A stretch of DNA of 64,000 nucleotides from an uncultured Maribacter sp. (GTDB lineage: Bacteria > Bacteroidota > Bacteroidia > Flavobacteriales > Flavobacteriaceae). The notes under the pieces were generated by a model. It did no database searches, was not told the DNA's origin, and saw nothing but the letters and a program-made list of their open reading frames with translations. Location: the NCBI RefSeq assembly GCF_947495965.1, contig NZ_CANMBB010000001.1:771728-835727 (forward strand). Reading direction: 5' to 3'. Of the stretch, positions 9,401-17,645 are shown piece by piece; position 1 is the stretch's first letter, and each line of letters starts with the position of its first letter. A program made the translations under genes and the position numbers.

Positions 9401-10442
9401 GAAAACCTAACTCATGTCCACTTTTAAGTACATCTCTAGCAATCCAAGCACTTAGTTTTTGGGTAGAACCATTTTTAACAACCGTATTTCTATCCCATTC
9501 TTTAAAGGTAAATGGTGGAATAACATGTGCATTATAATCAAAAGTAACATAAGCTGTATACTCCATGTTTTGCTCTAATGCAAATTTTTTCATATCGGGC
9601 CACCAAACGTCTTTTACATAATCTGTTACCGTTATATTTAGCTCAGACTTAATAGGTTCTTTATAAATACTATATGTGGGAGCTGGAAAATCATCTAAAA
9701 ATATTGTAGCCACATTTGCTATTGGGTAAGGAATACCTTCTAAACCTTTAAGGATACTAGAAAACATAAATCCACGCATACTTTTATTAAGTAATGTAGC
9801 AGAATTAAAGAGTATAACTCTTCCTTTTCCAATCTTATTTTCTAATAAAACAGGATAATCATTATTGTTAGTAGCACATACTAAAACCTGCGTATTATCC
9901 GAAAAATTACGTCCAGAGAAACCTAAATGTAATCCATCATCATTGTACTTTAACCCTTGTTTTCCAGGGAAAATTGGAGAGATAAGATGATACCCTTGTG
10001 CTGTTAAATTAGTTTCCCAATTTGCATCTGGATTAAGTCCTAATAAAAAAGAAATACGTTCATCTTTAATTGCTTTAGTTACATATAATGTTCCGCCTTT
10101 AGCAACAAAATTTAGTATTGCTTTAATAGCATTATCATTTAAAGGAGTGGTTTCGTATATGCATAAAACTCTTGTTGTTGGTGCTATTTTAGGAACCTCA
10201 TTAAAGTCTTTAACATATAAATTTTTATATGGTATTTTAGTGTAATCTAATGCTTTATATAAGTTTTTGCTTTCTATAGCATTACTATATTCATTTTTGC
10301 TAACTAAAAACTGCACTAGAGGAAGCTCTTTACTCTTTTCTGGAATACTAAACTCGTGTGTAAACCTGTAAATATCTCTTTGGCAACCTATAGTTAATCC
10401 TAATAAAAAGATAAATAAACCATATTTTATATTTTTAATCAT
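6438..10442 (-). CDS. PelA-deacetylase/PelB-like TPR and beta-barrel fusion lipoprotein
   Basis: The 1334-residue protein has a lipoprotein signal (LTIGC, Cys20). Residues about 40-235 form an alpha/beta domain of DUF2194 or glutamine-amidotransferase-like type. Residues about 240-560 resemble the NodB-fold deacetylase of PelA: catalytic/metal Asp pair D250-D251 in FLDDFPAP, HGYNH giving metal ligands H348 and H352, and a later WTHFVHPDD (469-477). From about 640 to 1090 come helical TPR-like repeats (several with ALEWxxCA). Residues about 1105-1334 are a run of amphipathic beta strands ending in LIYNFK, like an outer-membrane barrel. In Pseudomonas, PelA and PelB are separate and PelB provides TPRs plus the export barrel. 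I infer a one-chain deacetylation and export machine. It overlaps the membrane-protein gene upstream by 4 bp (ATGA). Confidence 0.7.
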   Translation of the reverse strand: MIKNIKYGLFIFLLGLTIGCQRDIYRFTHEFSIPEKSKELPLVQFLVSKNEYSNAIESKNLYKALDYTKIPYKNLYVKDFNEVPKIAPTTRVLCIYETTPLNDNAIKAILNFVAKGGTLYVTKAIKDERISFLLGLNPDANWETNLTAQGYHLISPIFPGKQGLKYNDDGLHLGFSGRNFSDNTQVLVCATNNNDYPVLLENKIGKGRVILFNSATLLNKSMRGFMFSSILKGLEGIPYPIANVATIFLDDFPAPTYSIYKEPIKSELNITVTDYVKDVWWPDMKKFALEQNMEYTAYVTFDYNAHVIPPFTFKEWDRNTVVKNGSTQKLSAWIARDVLKSGHELGFHGYNHVSLLKSDWKNPKYIVTGLDAAEKKWKVLDFKSLPTSYVPPSNYIDSVGLAKLHEGMPSLKYMQSIYLGTKEEGGDREFDPDPYNDKFFDFPRISSGYVLEKTNTWAIESMYICTGIWTHFVHPDDVYQIPDASNAATSGHFSYRNKHKLNWYSKNGKKGMFDTFKDHIYEYKRDHPFSRFINATKASEKTMDWRYAYYRHSNFDGLYEVESTNARNKDKSNFWLMYVDNANLKLVDELLEGEEVEVKKTAMLDGFLYSVKTRNPSISVPDLFGKSGDVNIPDNVVLSEVNKAYELYLKNKKLMAPMADLVNRFVADGDLKKATDLIEENFKTNPNASSDIWKEYATYMAWQKREKEIWVNLNKYYLRFKSKNTADISRKIKLIEDYPNDIVRKQWLTRQIDWKTKDANVLTEYVDYFNEPQNHKKIKQVLKQLLIIQPNSKNASLYINHLIDKRDPDLVNELILLEPCNAAYKELASTIAWTFADNLRFDKALEWEKCAKGIDKETKDFWVLSSSNFERMKEKDFPYYIALLLANDTRKAVKELKNEESCSKELKHLSNKIAIAFADYGNYKKALEWAECADRIAIKDKMSWLYETNNINKLRKVFRKYNAKNPKDYDARSFMATIMLYEGKIEESARIAFSIPSDKIDKKYKRALNKEVKDLELKEQLAIFRKYGDLLDPEIGAQVAKKMRQERGSSISFGSFSINDKLRPNALTNNLTYSTHNSKGDMHSFSFTQSTMYKLDGFPRRRSNVGHDLMGLEYGFTKKSSKKYKYALKGRAERDNFGEFFFQAGAELNYAKKDNFTAFQLDAFPVRSGPGYSLDIYRLQFNVYKEMVIGKKFVPIISLESNYYTDKENDHMLMGRLEYKLIKFNKFKLNPMIEGAGGIGSTDRRSGYPYWMAKERIYGGAGAMVVLGSDKSKFNFSADFGFFLEKNEPTFQRYIGDMSYRITDFTKINLGYEFYTIKNFYSNVIQFGLIYNFK

Positions 10443-12418
10443 AAATCAAAAATTAAATCATTCAATTTTGAAGCATTTTCTTTGTTTACTATTTCATAAA
10501 CGGTTAAAAATTCATCTTCAAAATAAACCTTTACCCTACGTCCCCTCTTCTTAAGAATATTTATTTGCGCATCTATTTTTAAAGCGGTTTCTTTTTTAAT
10601 TATAAAATTTTCATCGGTAGAATTAGAATTGTTTTTAGGAATAAAAATAAAGACACTATTGGGTAAAATATTGCTCGAATTCTTTTTCATTAATTCTTCA
10701 TCATCCTTTATAGTTTGATAGATAGAATCTCTCTTAGAATATAATTCTGTAAAAATATTATAATTGATAAAGTGATGCTCACTTTTACTAATACTACGAC
10801 CGTAATCTTGATTTACAACGGCATAAGAAAAAGGTAAGTAATTACTAGACAAATCATTATATACTAATAAAATGTCTGTTTTAAGTTCGTCTGTTTTTTT
10901 AAAATCATATTTAAAAAAACTATTTGTAAAATAGGAAACAAAAATAAAAGTGATAAAAATAACAGCGATACTAATTACTCTTAAGTTTCTTTTTTTAGGA
11001 ACAGAAATTTTTAAGTAATGTGCCAATACCCCAAAGAATATTCCTATAAGAACAACAATTAATACGGATAAAGTTTGATAGTACAAATCAATATCTATCC
11101 ATGACCATTTTAACCATTTTAAAGCAATTACGGCATTAAAGAAAAGTAGAAAAACCATTGCTGGATTCCATTTTTCTCTATTTTTTATAAATAATGGTAA
11201 AAGAACTAATATTGTAATGCCTCCTAATAAAGAATACACAAGAACCAACTCATCTATACTAATTACCAATTGAGGAAAATAAGTATACACATCTACTAAT
11301 ATCATATTTTCTCTTAAAAAAGAGAAAAAAGAAGTTTCAGTATACCAACAAGCTATTACATGTACAATAAATATTAAACTAATTGCCAAAACATAACTTA
11401 GTAAGCTCCTTAGAACATATGGTAAATTTTTCTTAGTAACTAAAAGCAATGCTAATACTAAAAAGATTGGCATAATTATTAAAGTCACAAATAAATTTAT
11501 TAATCCTAAAGCAGTATAAATAATAAATAATAGTATAAAAAATTTACGCTTTTCCTTTGCAAGCAACTTTGGTTGTACAGTAAATAACATAAGCGGTAAT
11601 GCAAAACATATAGCCATATATAAGGCGTTATGTTCTAGTAATAAGTTTATGTTTATTGGCAAATATTTGTAAAAAAAGCCAAAAAATAGAACCCCCATCA
11701 TAGGCGCTAAAAAATTGGATTTAGTAATTTTAGTTAATATCCAATATAGAATTAAACTTACTGCAAAAGTTTCTAACAATCCAAAAGAGTGTACAGCCAT
11801 TTCTTCACTTATGCCTGTTATTTTGCTATAAAAGTTTATTAAAGCATTTTCTCCTAATAGTATAAAGCCAGGAGTAAACCATTTATTCTCATTAAACTGT
11901 TTTACAAATTCTAAATTCTGAATCCATAATCCCGACAGCGTATATAAATCATTTTTTAGAAATAAATATCTTGAAACAAAACAAGCAAAAGAAACTAAAA
12001 AAGCGGTTACTATTTTAAAATTAATCTTCTTAGGAACAAAAAAGTTTTTGCTCTTTTTTAATTGCTTAGAAATATTTGGTCTCTCTTCCATGAATTTAAA
12101 AAAAGAAAGAAGAAAAGCTTTTCTCTTTTTTTGAATTTGACTAGTAGAATTGCGAAGACCTCCTAAGTCTAAATATAAAAAAAGAAGTAATCCAATGAAC
12201 ATAGAAATTAACGCAAAAACATCATACATCTTAAACTGTATTAGTGTAAAAATTAATAATAATATTACACTTCCAAAGAATATAGAACGCTTTACAACGT
12301 AATCTAAATTATAGGTTTTTATTGGTTGTTTTGTAACTATTTGATGAACAAAAAGCACTCCTAAAAAAAGAAGCAAGACCCGAAAAGGACCTAAAAGAAC
12401 ATTATCTAGAATCACCAT
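10439..12418 (-). CDS. Polytopic membrane protein of the Pel-like operon, unknown function
   Basis: The 659-residue protein has about 12-14 predicted membrane helices over residues 5-510 and a soluble C-terminal domain of about 140 residues. Two N-terminal helix pairs are followed by a cytoplasmic-looking loop (about 90-130) rich in Lys. The layout recalls GT-C-type membrane glycosyltransferases, but I see no diagnostic motif. It sits where PelD/PelE-type inner-membrane subunits would be expected, yet shows no GAF, GGDEF or TPR region. It starts 3 bp after the GH114-like gene and overlaps the fusion gene by 4 bp, so it belongs to the same operon. Confidence 0.55.
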   Translation of the reverse strand: MVILDNVLLGPFRVLLLFLGVLFVHQIVTKQPIKTYNLDYVVKRSIFFGSVILLLIFTLIQFKMYDVFALISMFIGLLLFLYLDLGGLRNSTSQIQKKRKAFLLSFFKFMEERPNISKQLKKSKNFFVPKKINFKIVTAFLVSFACFVSRYLFLKNDLYTLSGLWIQNLEFVKQFNENKWFTPGFILLGENALINFYSKITGISEEMAVHSFGLLETFAVSLILYWILTKITKSNFLAPMMGVLFFGFFYKYLPININLLLEHNALYMAICFALPLMLFTVQPKLLAKEKRKFFILLFIIYTALGLINLFVTLIIMPIFLVLALLLVTKKNLPYVLRSLLSYVLAISLIFIVHVIACWYTETSFFSFLRENMILVDVYTYFPQLVISIDELVLVYSLLGGITILVLLPLFIKNREKWNPAMVFLLFFNAVIALKWLKWSWIDIDLYYQTLSVLIVVLIGIFFGVLAHYLKISVPKKRNLRVISIAVIFITFIFVSYFTNSFFKYDFKKTDELKTDILLVYNDLSSNYLPFSYAVVNQDYGRSISKSEHHFINYNIFTELYSKRDSIYQTIKDDEELMKKNSSNILPNSVFIFIPKNNSNSTDENFIIKKETALKIDAQINILKKRGRRVKVYFEDEFLTVYEIVNKENASKLNDLIFDL

Positions 12419-12421
12419 TTT

Positions 12422-13237
12422 TTAATTACTTTTAAATTTTGGAATAGTTTGTAAATCTATTTGTCCTACAAATGATGAAAACCCCATTTTTTTTAACTCT
12501 CTATTAATAATGGTTTTCATCTCCAAAGTTTCGGCATATTCTATTACATAAATAGGTTTTTTTACTTGTTTTTTTGTTGCTTTTAAATTTTCTACAATTT
12601 GTTTTTTAGTATCCTTATCTCTTAACTTGTATTCTTTTTTATCAAAATTATAGGAGCTAATAACAGATTCTATAAGGATAGCATTAGTAATATTACTAAG
12701 TTCTTTAGCTATAAAAAGCCCCCCATTTTGTACTAAATAGATGTCTTTATTTTTAGTTTTTAGTTTTTTTAAAAAGCTTAAAAAAGCTTCTTTTTGATTA
12801 TATAATTTTCCCCACTTAGAAACATTATCTAAGTTATCTAAAAACAAACCTTGAATACCTTTTTTTTGCATTCTGTTAATTTCACCTAATAATACTTGTT
12901 GCGCTTTTTCATTCTTTATGTCAATGAAATGACTATTCCAAATATCATTTTTTTCTAAGGTATATGGTTTAATTTCTTTATAAAAAGAAGCATATTCATT
13001 TACTTCGGATAAGCTTAAATAAGCTACAACCTTTTCATTGTTTTTATTAAACACAGCAATTTCTGAAGTAGAATAATGTTCCGATTCTATAATTACCAAA
13101 GCATAGCCTTTTACTAATTCTGGATTTACTTTGCCATAACAAACAAATAATTTATCCTGTATAGAATTATGCTTAGTATGCATCTGTGATACACCTAAAA
13201 AAGGTAATAAAAAATAAAACATACTAATAAGCCGCAT
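12422..13237 (-). CDS. GH114/PelA-hydrolase-like exported endo-glycosidase
   Basis: The 271-residue protein has a signal peptide (about residues 1-18) and a TIM-barrel of the GH114 (endo-alpha-1,4-polygalactosaminidase) type, related to the hydrolase domain of PelA. Visible family motifs are VVAYLSLSEVNEY (about 70-82), the catalytic-type Asp in GIQGLFLDNLD (D134) and VQNGG (about 169-173). It is a free-standing version of the domain that is N-terminal in PelA. It overlaps the PelG-like gene by 14 bp and is followed 3 bp later by the membrane-protein gene. Its likely role is trimming or modifying the polymer in the periplasm. Confidence 0.75.
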   Translation of the reverse strand: MRLISMFYFLLPFLGVSQMHTKHNSIQDKLFVCYGKVNPELVKGYALVIIESEHYSTSEIAVFNKNNEKVVAYLSLSEVNEYASFYKEIKPYTLEKNDIWNSHFIDIKNEKAQQVLLGEINRMQKKGIQGLFLDNLDNVSKWGKLYNQKEAFLSFLKKLKTKNKDIYLVQNGGLFIAKELSNITNAILIESVISSYNFDKKEYKLRDKDTKKQIVENLKATKKQVKKPIYVIEYAETLEMKTIINRELKKMGFSSFVGQIDLQTIPKFKSN

Positions 13238-14831
13238 AATAATGATAATCTAGTTTTTTAAAAAAAATAATAGTTTCTCGCAAAGTTAACATCATAAAAA
13301 GCCCTGCTCCTACTAGCATACCCACAACGCTATATTCATAACTTATTACCCTACATAAAATAAAACCTACAATTAAATTAGCCAAACAAGCAATTAGTAT
13401 AGAACGCAATGGCCCTTTTGGAGCATCTAGTGTAAAAAGGTATAAAGAGTTAAGCATTCCCCATGTTAAAAACAAATATCCTATACCTCCTATAATACAT
13501 ACTTTAATACTTATAAAATCTAGGGCTTCCCCAAAATTTGCTTGGTACCCCCATGGTTGGGTAATTAATAAATAGATAAAAGTTGTAGTTAACAGTGCCG
13601 TAAGCAGCAACAAAGAAATATGTCCTAAATACATTTTAAACAAGCTGCGGTTAAACGTATCTTTATTTACTAATAAAATATTACGTTGTTTAACATCTAA
13701 AAACTTACTAAAAGAAGCAATGGAATATTCTAAAACACCCGCTAACATAAAGAAGATTACAATTGCCAGATCCATACCAATTTCATAGTTCTTCTCATAA
13801 AGAAAAATAAACTGATGGGTTAAATCTATATCTGCAGACCATGCCAATATTCTATCAATAAAAATAAAAACATAGATAAGGGTTCCGTAAAAAAAGTATC
13901 TATAGTTTTTATAGATTACCATTAGTTTTTTTGGCCTAAGAGTTTCTTCTGTGTAAGATCCCCTTTTCTTATTAAAAAAGTATTCTAAGAATAATTTAGA
14001 TATAAATATAGCTACCACAATACCTACCCAATGTGTTATGTATACATGCAACGTAGTATAAAGCTTTAAACCTAAAGCTATTCCCGTTGCCATTAATATT
14101 GCTAAGGATATTACCCATCTTTGCCTTATGGTATGAAAGGGTGCTGATACCAAAAGAAGCAGGCCTATTAAAAAGGCATAAATACAAGTAATTAAAATAA
14201 ATGAAAAAGGGTAAAGGTTAAAAAGAAAATTTATAGCAAATATGAATAAAAACGTTACCAATAACCCTTTTATTCCAGACTCTATTAATTTATTAACCAC
14301 CATTTTTGCTTGTTTATATTCTTGATGATGCCAATAAAAAGATGCTTGCCTTCCAAGTACCTGAACATATCCTCCAGATACTATTAGCCCTATAATTACC
14401 CCAAATACTACAGAGGTAGACTGTACAATATTAAAACCTATAAAAGCCCATAAAGAATAGCCAAAAACAATTATAGATGCTATTTGTAAAAAAATTGGTA
14501 GTAAATGAAATATTCCTAGTGGATAAAATTGCATTAACAATTTTGTTTTCATCCATAAATAACTCGAGACTGGTATAACTGAAGTTTTTTCTTTTTCCTT
14601 TTTAAGCTCATTTACATTTTTAAGAGATTCTACATCTCTACCTTTTAGGTCTTCATAAATATGTTTCGCTAAATCTGATATAGTTACAAAACCATAATCC
14701 GAAAAAACATCTTTATCTCGTATTCCAAAAGATTCTAAAGTAGCCAAAACAACCATAACACTAACAGGGTTTCCTATTTTTTGTATTACAGATGCAGTTA
14801 TATCTTCTATATTTTTATGCAAGCTTTTCAT
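13224..14831 (-). CDS. pelG: PelG-like polysaccharide flippase (MOP-type membrane protein)
   Basis: The 535-residue protein has a soluble N-terminal part (about residues 1-95, with DYGFVTISDLAKHIYEDL) and then about 12 membrane helices. The pattern of paired helices, the FIDRILAWSA stretch in mid-protein and its place directly behind a PelF-type glycosyltransferase identify it as a PelG-like transporter. PelG moves the Pel polymer or its precursors across the inner membrane together with PelF, PelD and PelE. It is longer than Pseudomonas PelG because of the N-terminal soluble extension. It follows pelF by 30 bp and overlaps the GH114-like gene by 14 bp. Confidence 0.75.
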   Translation of the reverse strand: MKSLHKNIEDITASVIQKIGNPVSVMVVLATLESFGIRDKDVFSDYGFVTISDLAKHIYEDLKGRDVESLKNVNELKKEKEKTSVIPVSSYLWMKTKLLMQFYPLGIFHLLPIFLQIASIIVFGYSLWAFIGFNIVQSTSVVFGVIIGLIVSGGYVQVLGRQASFYWHHQEYKQAKMVVNKLIESGIKGLLVTFLFIFAINFLFNLYPFSFILITCIYAFLIGLLLLVSAPFHTIRQRWVISLAILMATGIALGLKLYTTLHVYITHWVGIVVAIFISKLFLEYFFNKKRGSYTEETLRPKKLMVIYKNYRYFFYGTLIYVFIFIDRILAWSADIDLTHQFIFLYEKNYEIGMDLAIVIFFMLAGVLEYSIASFSKFLDVKQRNILLVNKDTFNRSLFKMYLGHISLLLLTALLTTTFIYLLITQPWGYQANFGEALDFISIKVCIIGGIGYLFLTWGMLNSLYLFTLDAPKGPLRSILIACLANLIVGFILCRVISYEYSVVGMLVGAGLFMMLTLRETIIFFKKLDYHYYAAY

Positions 14832-14861
14832 TAAGAAAAAAAAAGGGGGATTTAATTTTTT

Positions 14862-16373
14862 TTAATACTCTACTAAATGAGTGTATTTTTGACCTAAGTT
14901 TTGATAAGTCTCCTCAAAAGATTTAATAAAGGTTTCTATAGTAAAATGGTCCGTTACTTTATTTCTTGCATTTTCTCCCATCCAACTTCTTAATTGTTGG
15001 TTTTGTAATAGTTTAACAACCTTCTCTGCTATTTCTACATAATCTTTAGGTTTGCAAACAAGTCCGCAAGTATCATCTAAAGCCTCTGTAACACCTCCTA
15101 CATCTGTTGCAACTACTGGCACACCACAACTCATAGACTCTATTACTGTATAAGGAAAACCTTCTGAAATTGATGTTAATATAGATATATCTCCTTCTGA
15201 ATAAATTAGTTCTGGTTTATTATGAAAGCCTTTTAAGAAAAAGTTATTTTCTACTTTAAGTTCTTTTATCAAATTTTCACATTCTACTGTATATTCTGGT
15301 ACAGCATCTTTATTACCATAAATTAAAAACTGCACTTCTGGTATTGTTTTTATAACCTCTGCACAAGTCTTAATCATTGTAAGTATATCTTTTAAATCAA
15401 AAATTCTTGCTGCAGCTACTACAGTAGGAATATCTTTTAAATGCTCTGGCTTGGATCTTGGTTTAAATAAATTTTCATCTACACCATTATATATTACTTC
15501 AATTTTAGATAACTCTGCTCCATAAAATTTTTCCCAAGACACGTTAAATTTACTTACTGTAGTAATTTTAGATGCGTGATAATAGACTAACTTGGTAATA
15601 CATTCTGAAAAATTAATTAGCATCTTTTTTAGGAAATAAGAATAATCTGCAGTGCTTATTGCAATTAAACGTTCTCTAATAAAAACACCATGTTCTGTTA
15701 CTAAAATAGGAGTATTGTATTTATATTTTAATGCCAATGCTGGTATAACTGCAATTCCAGAAATAGTAATATGAGATATATCCATTTTAGGAACTTCTAT
15801 TGCCATAGGAATAAGAAAACGATATATCCAGCGCATTGCTGTAGTCATGTCTTCTAATGGAATTCTATTTAGCTCATCCTTAGGGAGCACATTAGAAATT
15901 ACATCACAGAAAGTATTCCAAACCGGCTCACTGGTCATTGTTGTTTTGTAATCGTATTTCTGAAAAAAACGCCACATTTTATAAAAACAAGCATTTATTG
16001 TTTTTAAAGATTGTTTTTCAGAATATATTTCTTCTATGAAAGATTTAAAATTAGGGACAAAAGAATTTTTAATAATATCTTTTGATGTAAATTCCCTTGC
16101 CTTTAGTATTGTTGAATATTTTATATTATAATCTACACAATCAAAAGGTTCTTCAGGAGACCACATAGGAACCTGAATAATTTTTTTTACGTTTTCTGTT
16201 AATGGGTATCTAGGGGTTACTTCTACACCTGCGTTTATAGAATATAAAGTAAAATCTATGCCCTTAGTTTTAGAACATAAATCATGAGCCCAAGTTGATA
16301 CTCCACCTCCATTATAAGGATACGTCCCTTCTGTAATAAGGAGTACATTTATTGGATTATTGGTTAGTGACAT
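14862..16373 (-). CDS. pelF: PelF-like GT4 family glycosyltransferase
   Basis: The 503-residue cytosolic enzyme begins with the PelF/DUF3492 signature EGTYPYNGGGVSTW (residues 15-28). It has a GT-B fold with a Rossmann-like C-terminal half containing the GT4 E-x7-E nucleotide-sugar motif EGFPYTVIE (E404 and E412) and CGVPVVATDVGG. PelF polymerises the Pel polysaccharide from UDP-sugars. The N-terminal signature makes this family assignment firm; the actual sugar is unknown. It precedes the PelG-like gene by 30 bp and follows the TM1410-like lipoprotein gene by 137 bp, in which I see no terminator. Confidence 0.88.
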   Translation of the reverse strand: MSLTNNPINVLLITEGTYPYNGGGVSTWAHDLCSKTKGIDFTLYSINAGVEVTPRYPLTENVKKIIQVPMWSPEEPFDCVDYNIKYSTILKAREFTSKDIIKNSFVPNFKSFIEEIYSEKQSLKTINACFYKMWRFFQKYDYKTTMTSEPVWNTFCDVISNVLPKDELNRIPLEDMTTAMRWIYRFLIPMAIEVPKMDISHITISGIAVIPALALKYKYNTPILVTEHGVFIRERLIAISTADYSYFLKKMLINFSECITKLVYYHASKITTVSKFNVSWEKFYGAELSKIEVIYNGVDENLFKPRSKPEHLKDIPTVVAAARIFDLKDILTMIKTCAEVIKTIPEVQFLIYGNKDAVPEYTVECENLIKELKVENNFFLKGFHNKPELIYSEGDISILTSISEGFPYTVIESMSCGVPVVATDVGGVTEALDDTCGLVCKPKDYVEIAEKVVKLLQNQQLRSWMGENARNKVTDHFTIETFIKSFEETYQNLGQKYTHLVEY

Positions 16374-16510
16374 GTAGGTTTTCCTATTGTTATAGTTGGT
16401 TAAACAAATTCAAAGAAAACACATAATCCAGATATGTTAATTTATATTAGTTAAAGCATTGCATTTAATCTATAAAAGGTCATATTCATTACCTTCATCG
16501 ATAAAATACA

Positions 16511-17542
16511 CTACTCATCATAGTTCTCAAAATACTCAAAGGCATCAATAATATCTAAGTAAACACCATCAAATCCTGTAGAAAGTATTTTATCTAAGTA
16601 GGCATCTTCATTTCCATAAATAATATTCTGCCATTCTTCTTCCCAATACCGTACTTTAAAATTCCCTTTCCAGTTTTTATTTTCTTCATCTAACCAAACT
16701 GGTTCATTTTTATCCCAATCATTATCCCAATAATATCTATAGTCTTCTGCCTCTCCAATAGACATGTAGCAAATAACTAATCTTTGCCCACCACCTGGTT
16801 TCGTTTTTAACTTTTCAATATCTAATTTAGAAAAAGGAGTACCATCACTAAAAAACATATCTAAAAAAACTACATCATAATTAGAGTCTCCTATTTCATT
16901 AAGCAACTCATTTTTTGTATTATAATCTTCGTAGTTAAGAATAAATAAAAAATTCTCTGCATCATCAAGGGAAGATACATCTCTGCTAGTTAATTTATTA
17001 AGTTTAGTAGGTACCGGTGGTATTAATGTTAAATCTCTTTGAGTAGCCACAAAAGGGATAAACCCTAAATTGTAATTTTGAGTATAAGCATCCTTTATTT
17101 TAGCTTCAGAAGAACAATAATCTATGACAAAAATTGAATTTCCAAACTCTTGAGAAACTTTCAAAAGATCTATGTTATATTCTGTAACATCAGGTTTAGT
17201 TGCTACATTATCTCTCTTATACCCGTAAAATAAATTTTCTTGGCCATTAGCATCAATAGCTTCTAAATACTTTTTACTTGGTGCACCATCTGCCGTACCA
17301 GATTTTGTAACCAATTCTATACCGTTTTGAGGTATTATAGAGAAATCTGGATTTTGTTCTTTTGCATGCTCACTTAATCCAATAACAAAGGAACGCATAT
17401 CTTCTCTAAAATCTCTATCTCTTATAGATGGCGGAATAGTACTTTTTTCTAGCGCATCTGTGCTTACATCTTTACTTTTTTCACATCCTGCATTGATGAA
17501 AAATAAAAACAAAACTAATTTTATAAAACTCATAGTATTCAT
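16511..17542 (-). CDS. MJ1477/TM1410 family putative glycosidase lipoprotein
   Basis: The 343-residue protein has a lipoprotein signal (INAGC, Cys20 from the first ATG; a second ATG three codons later is equally possible). The C-terminal half is the TM1410/GH114-type barrel: VICYMSIGEAEDYRYYW, then VRYWEEEWQNIIYG and the catalytic-type acidic stretch GFDGVYLDIIDAFEYF near the end. The family is related to endo-alpha-1,4-polygalactosaminidases. It is the first gene of the minus-strand Pel-like locus and has a promoter-like element upstream. It is probably an envelope-anchored enzyme that cleaves or matures the polymer. Confidence 0.8.
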   Translation of the reverse strand: MNTMSFIKLVLFLFFINAGCEKSKDVSTDALEKSTIPPSIRDRDFREDMRSFVIGLSEHAKEQNPDFSIIPQNGIELVTKSGTADGAPSKKYLEAIDANGQENLFYGYKRDNVATKPDVTEYNIDLLKVSQEFGNSIFVIDYCSSEAKIKDAYTQNYNLGFIPFVATQRDLTLIPPVPTKLNKLTSRDVSSLDDAENFLFILNYEDYNTKNELLNEIGDSNYDVVFLDMFFSDGTPFSKLDIEKLKTKPGGGQRLVICYMSIGEAEDYRYYWDNDWDKNEPVWLDEENKNWKGNFKVRYWEEEWQNIIYGNEDAYLDKILSTGFDGVYLDIIDAFEYFENYDE

Positions 17543-17558
17543 AGTTTACAAACTGTGA

Positions 17559-17601
17559 CAAATGTAATACATATTTACTATTAGGTTAACGAGCAAATAT
17601 A
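17559..17601 (-). promoter_or_regulatory. Two -7 elements before the Pel-like locus
   Basis: On the minus strand TACATTTG (17559-17566) and TATATTTG (17594-17601) both match TAnnTTTG, 16 and 51 bp before the first gene of the Pel-like locus. Neither has a clear TTG at -33 spacing. Confidence 0.4.
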
Positions 17602-17645
17602 TAACCCCCTAAAAAAACTAATGTTATGTTAATATGATTAATATT

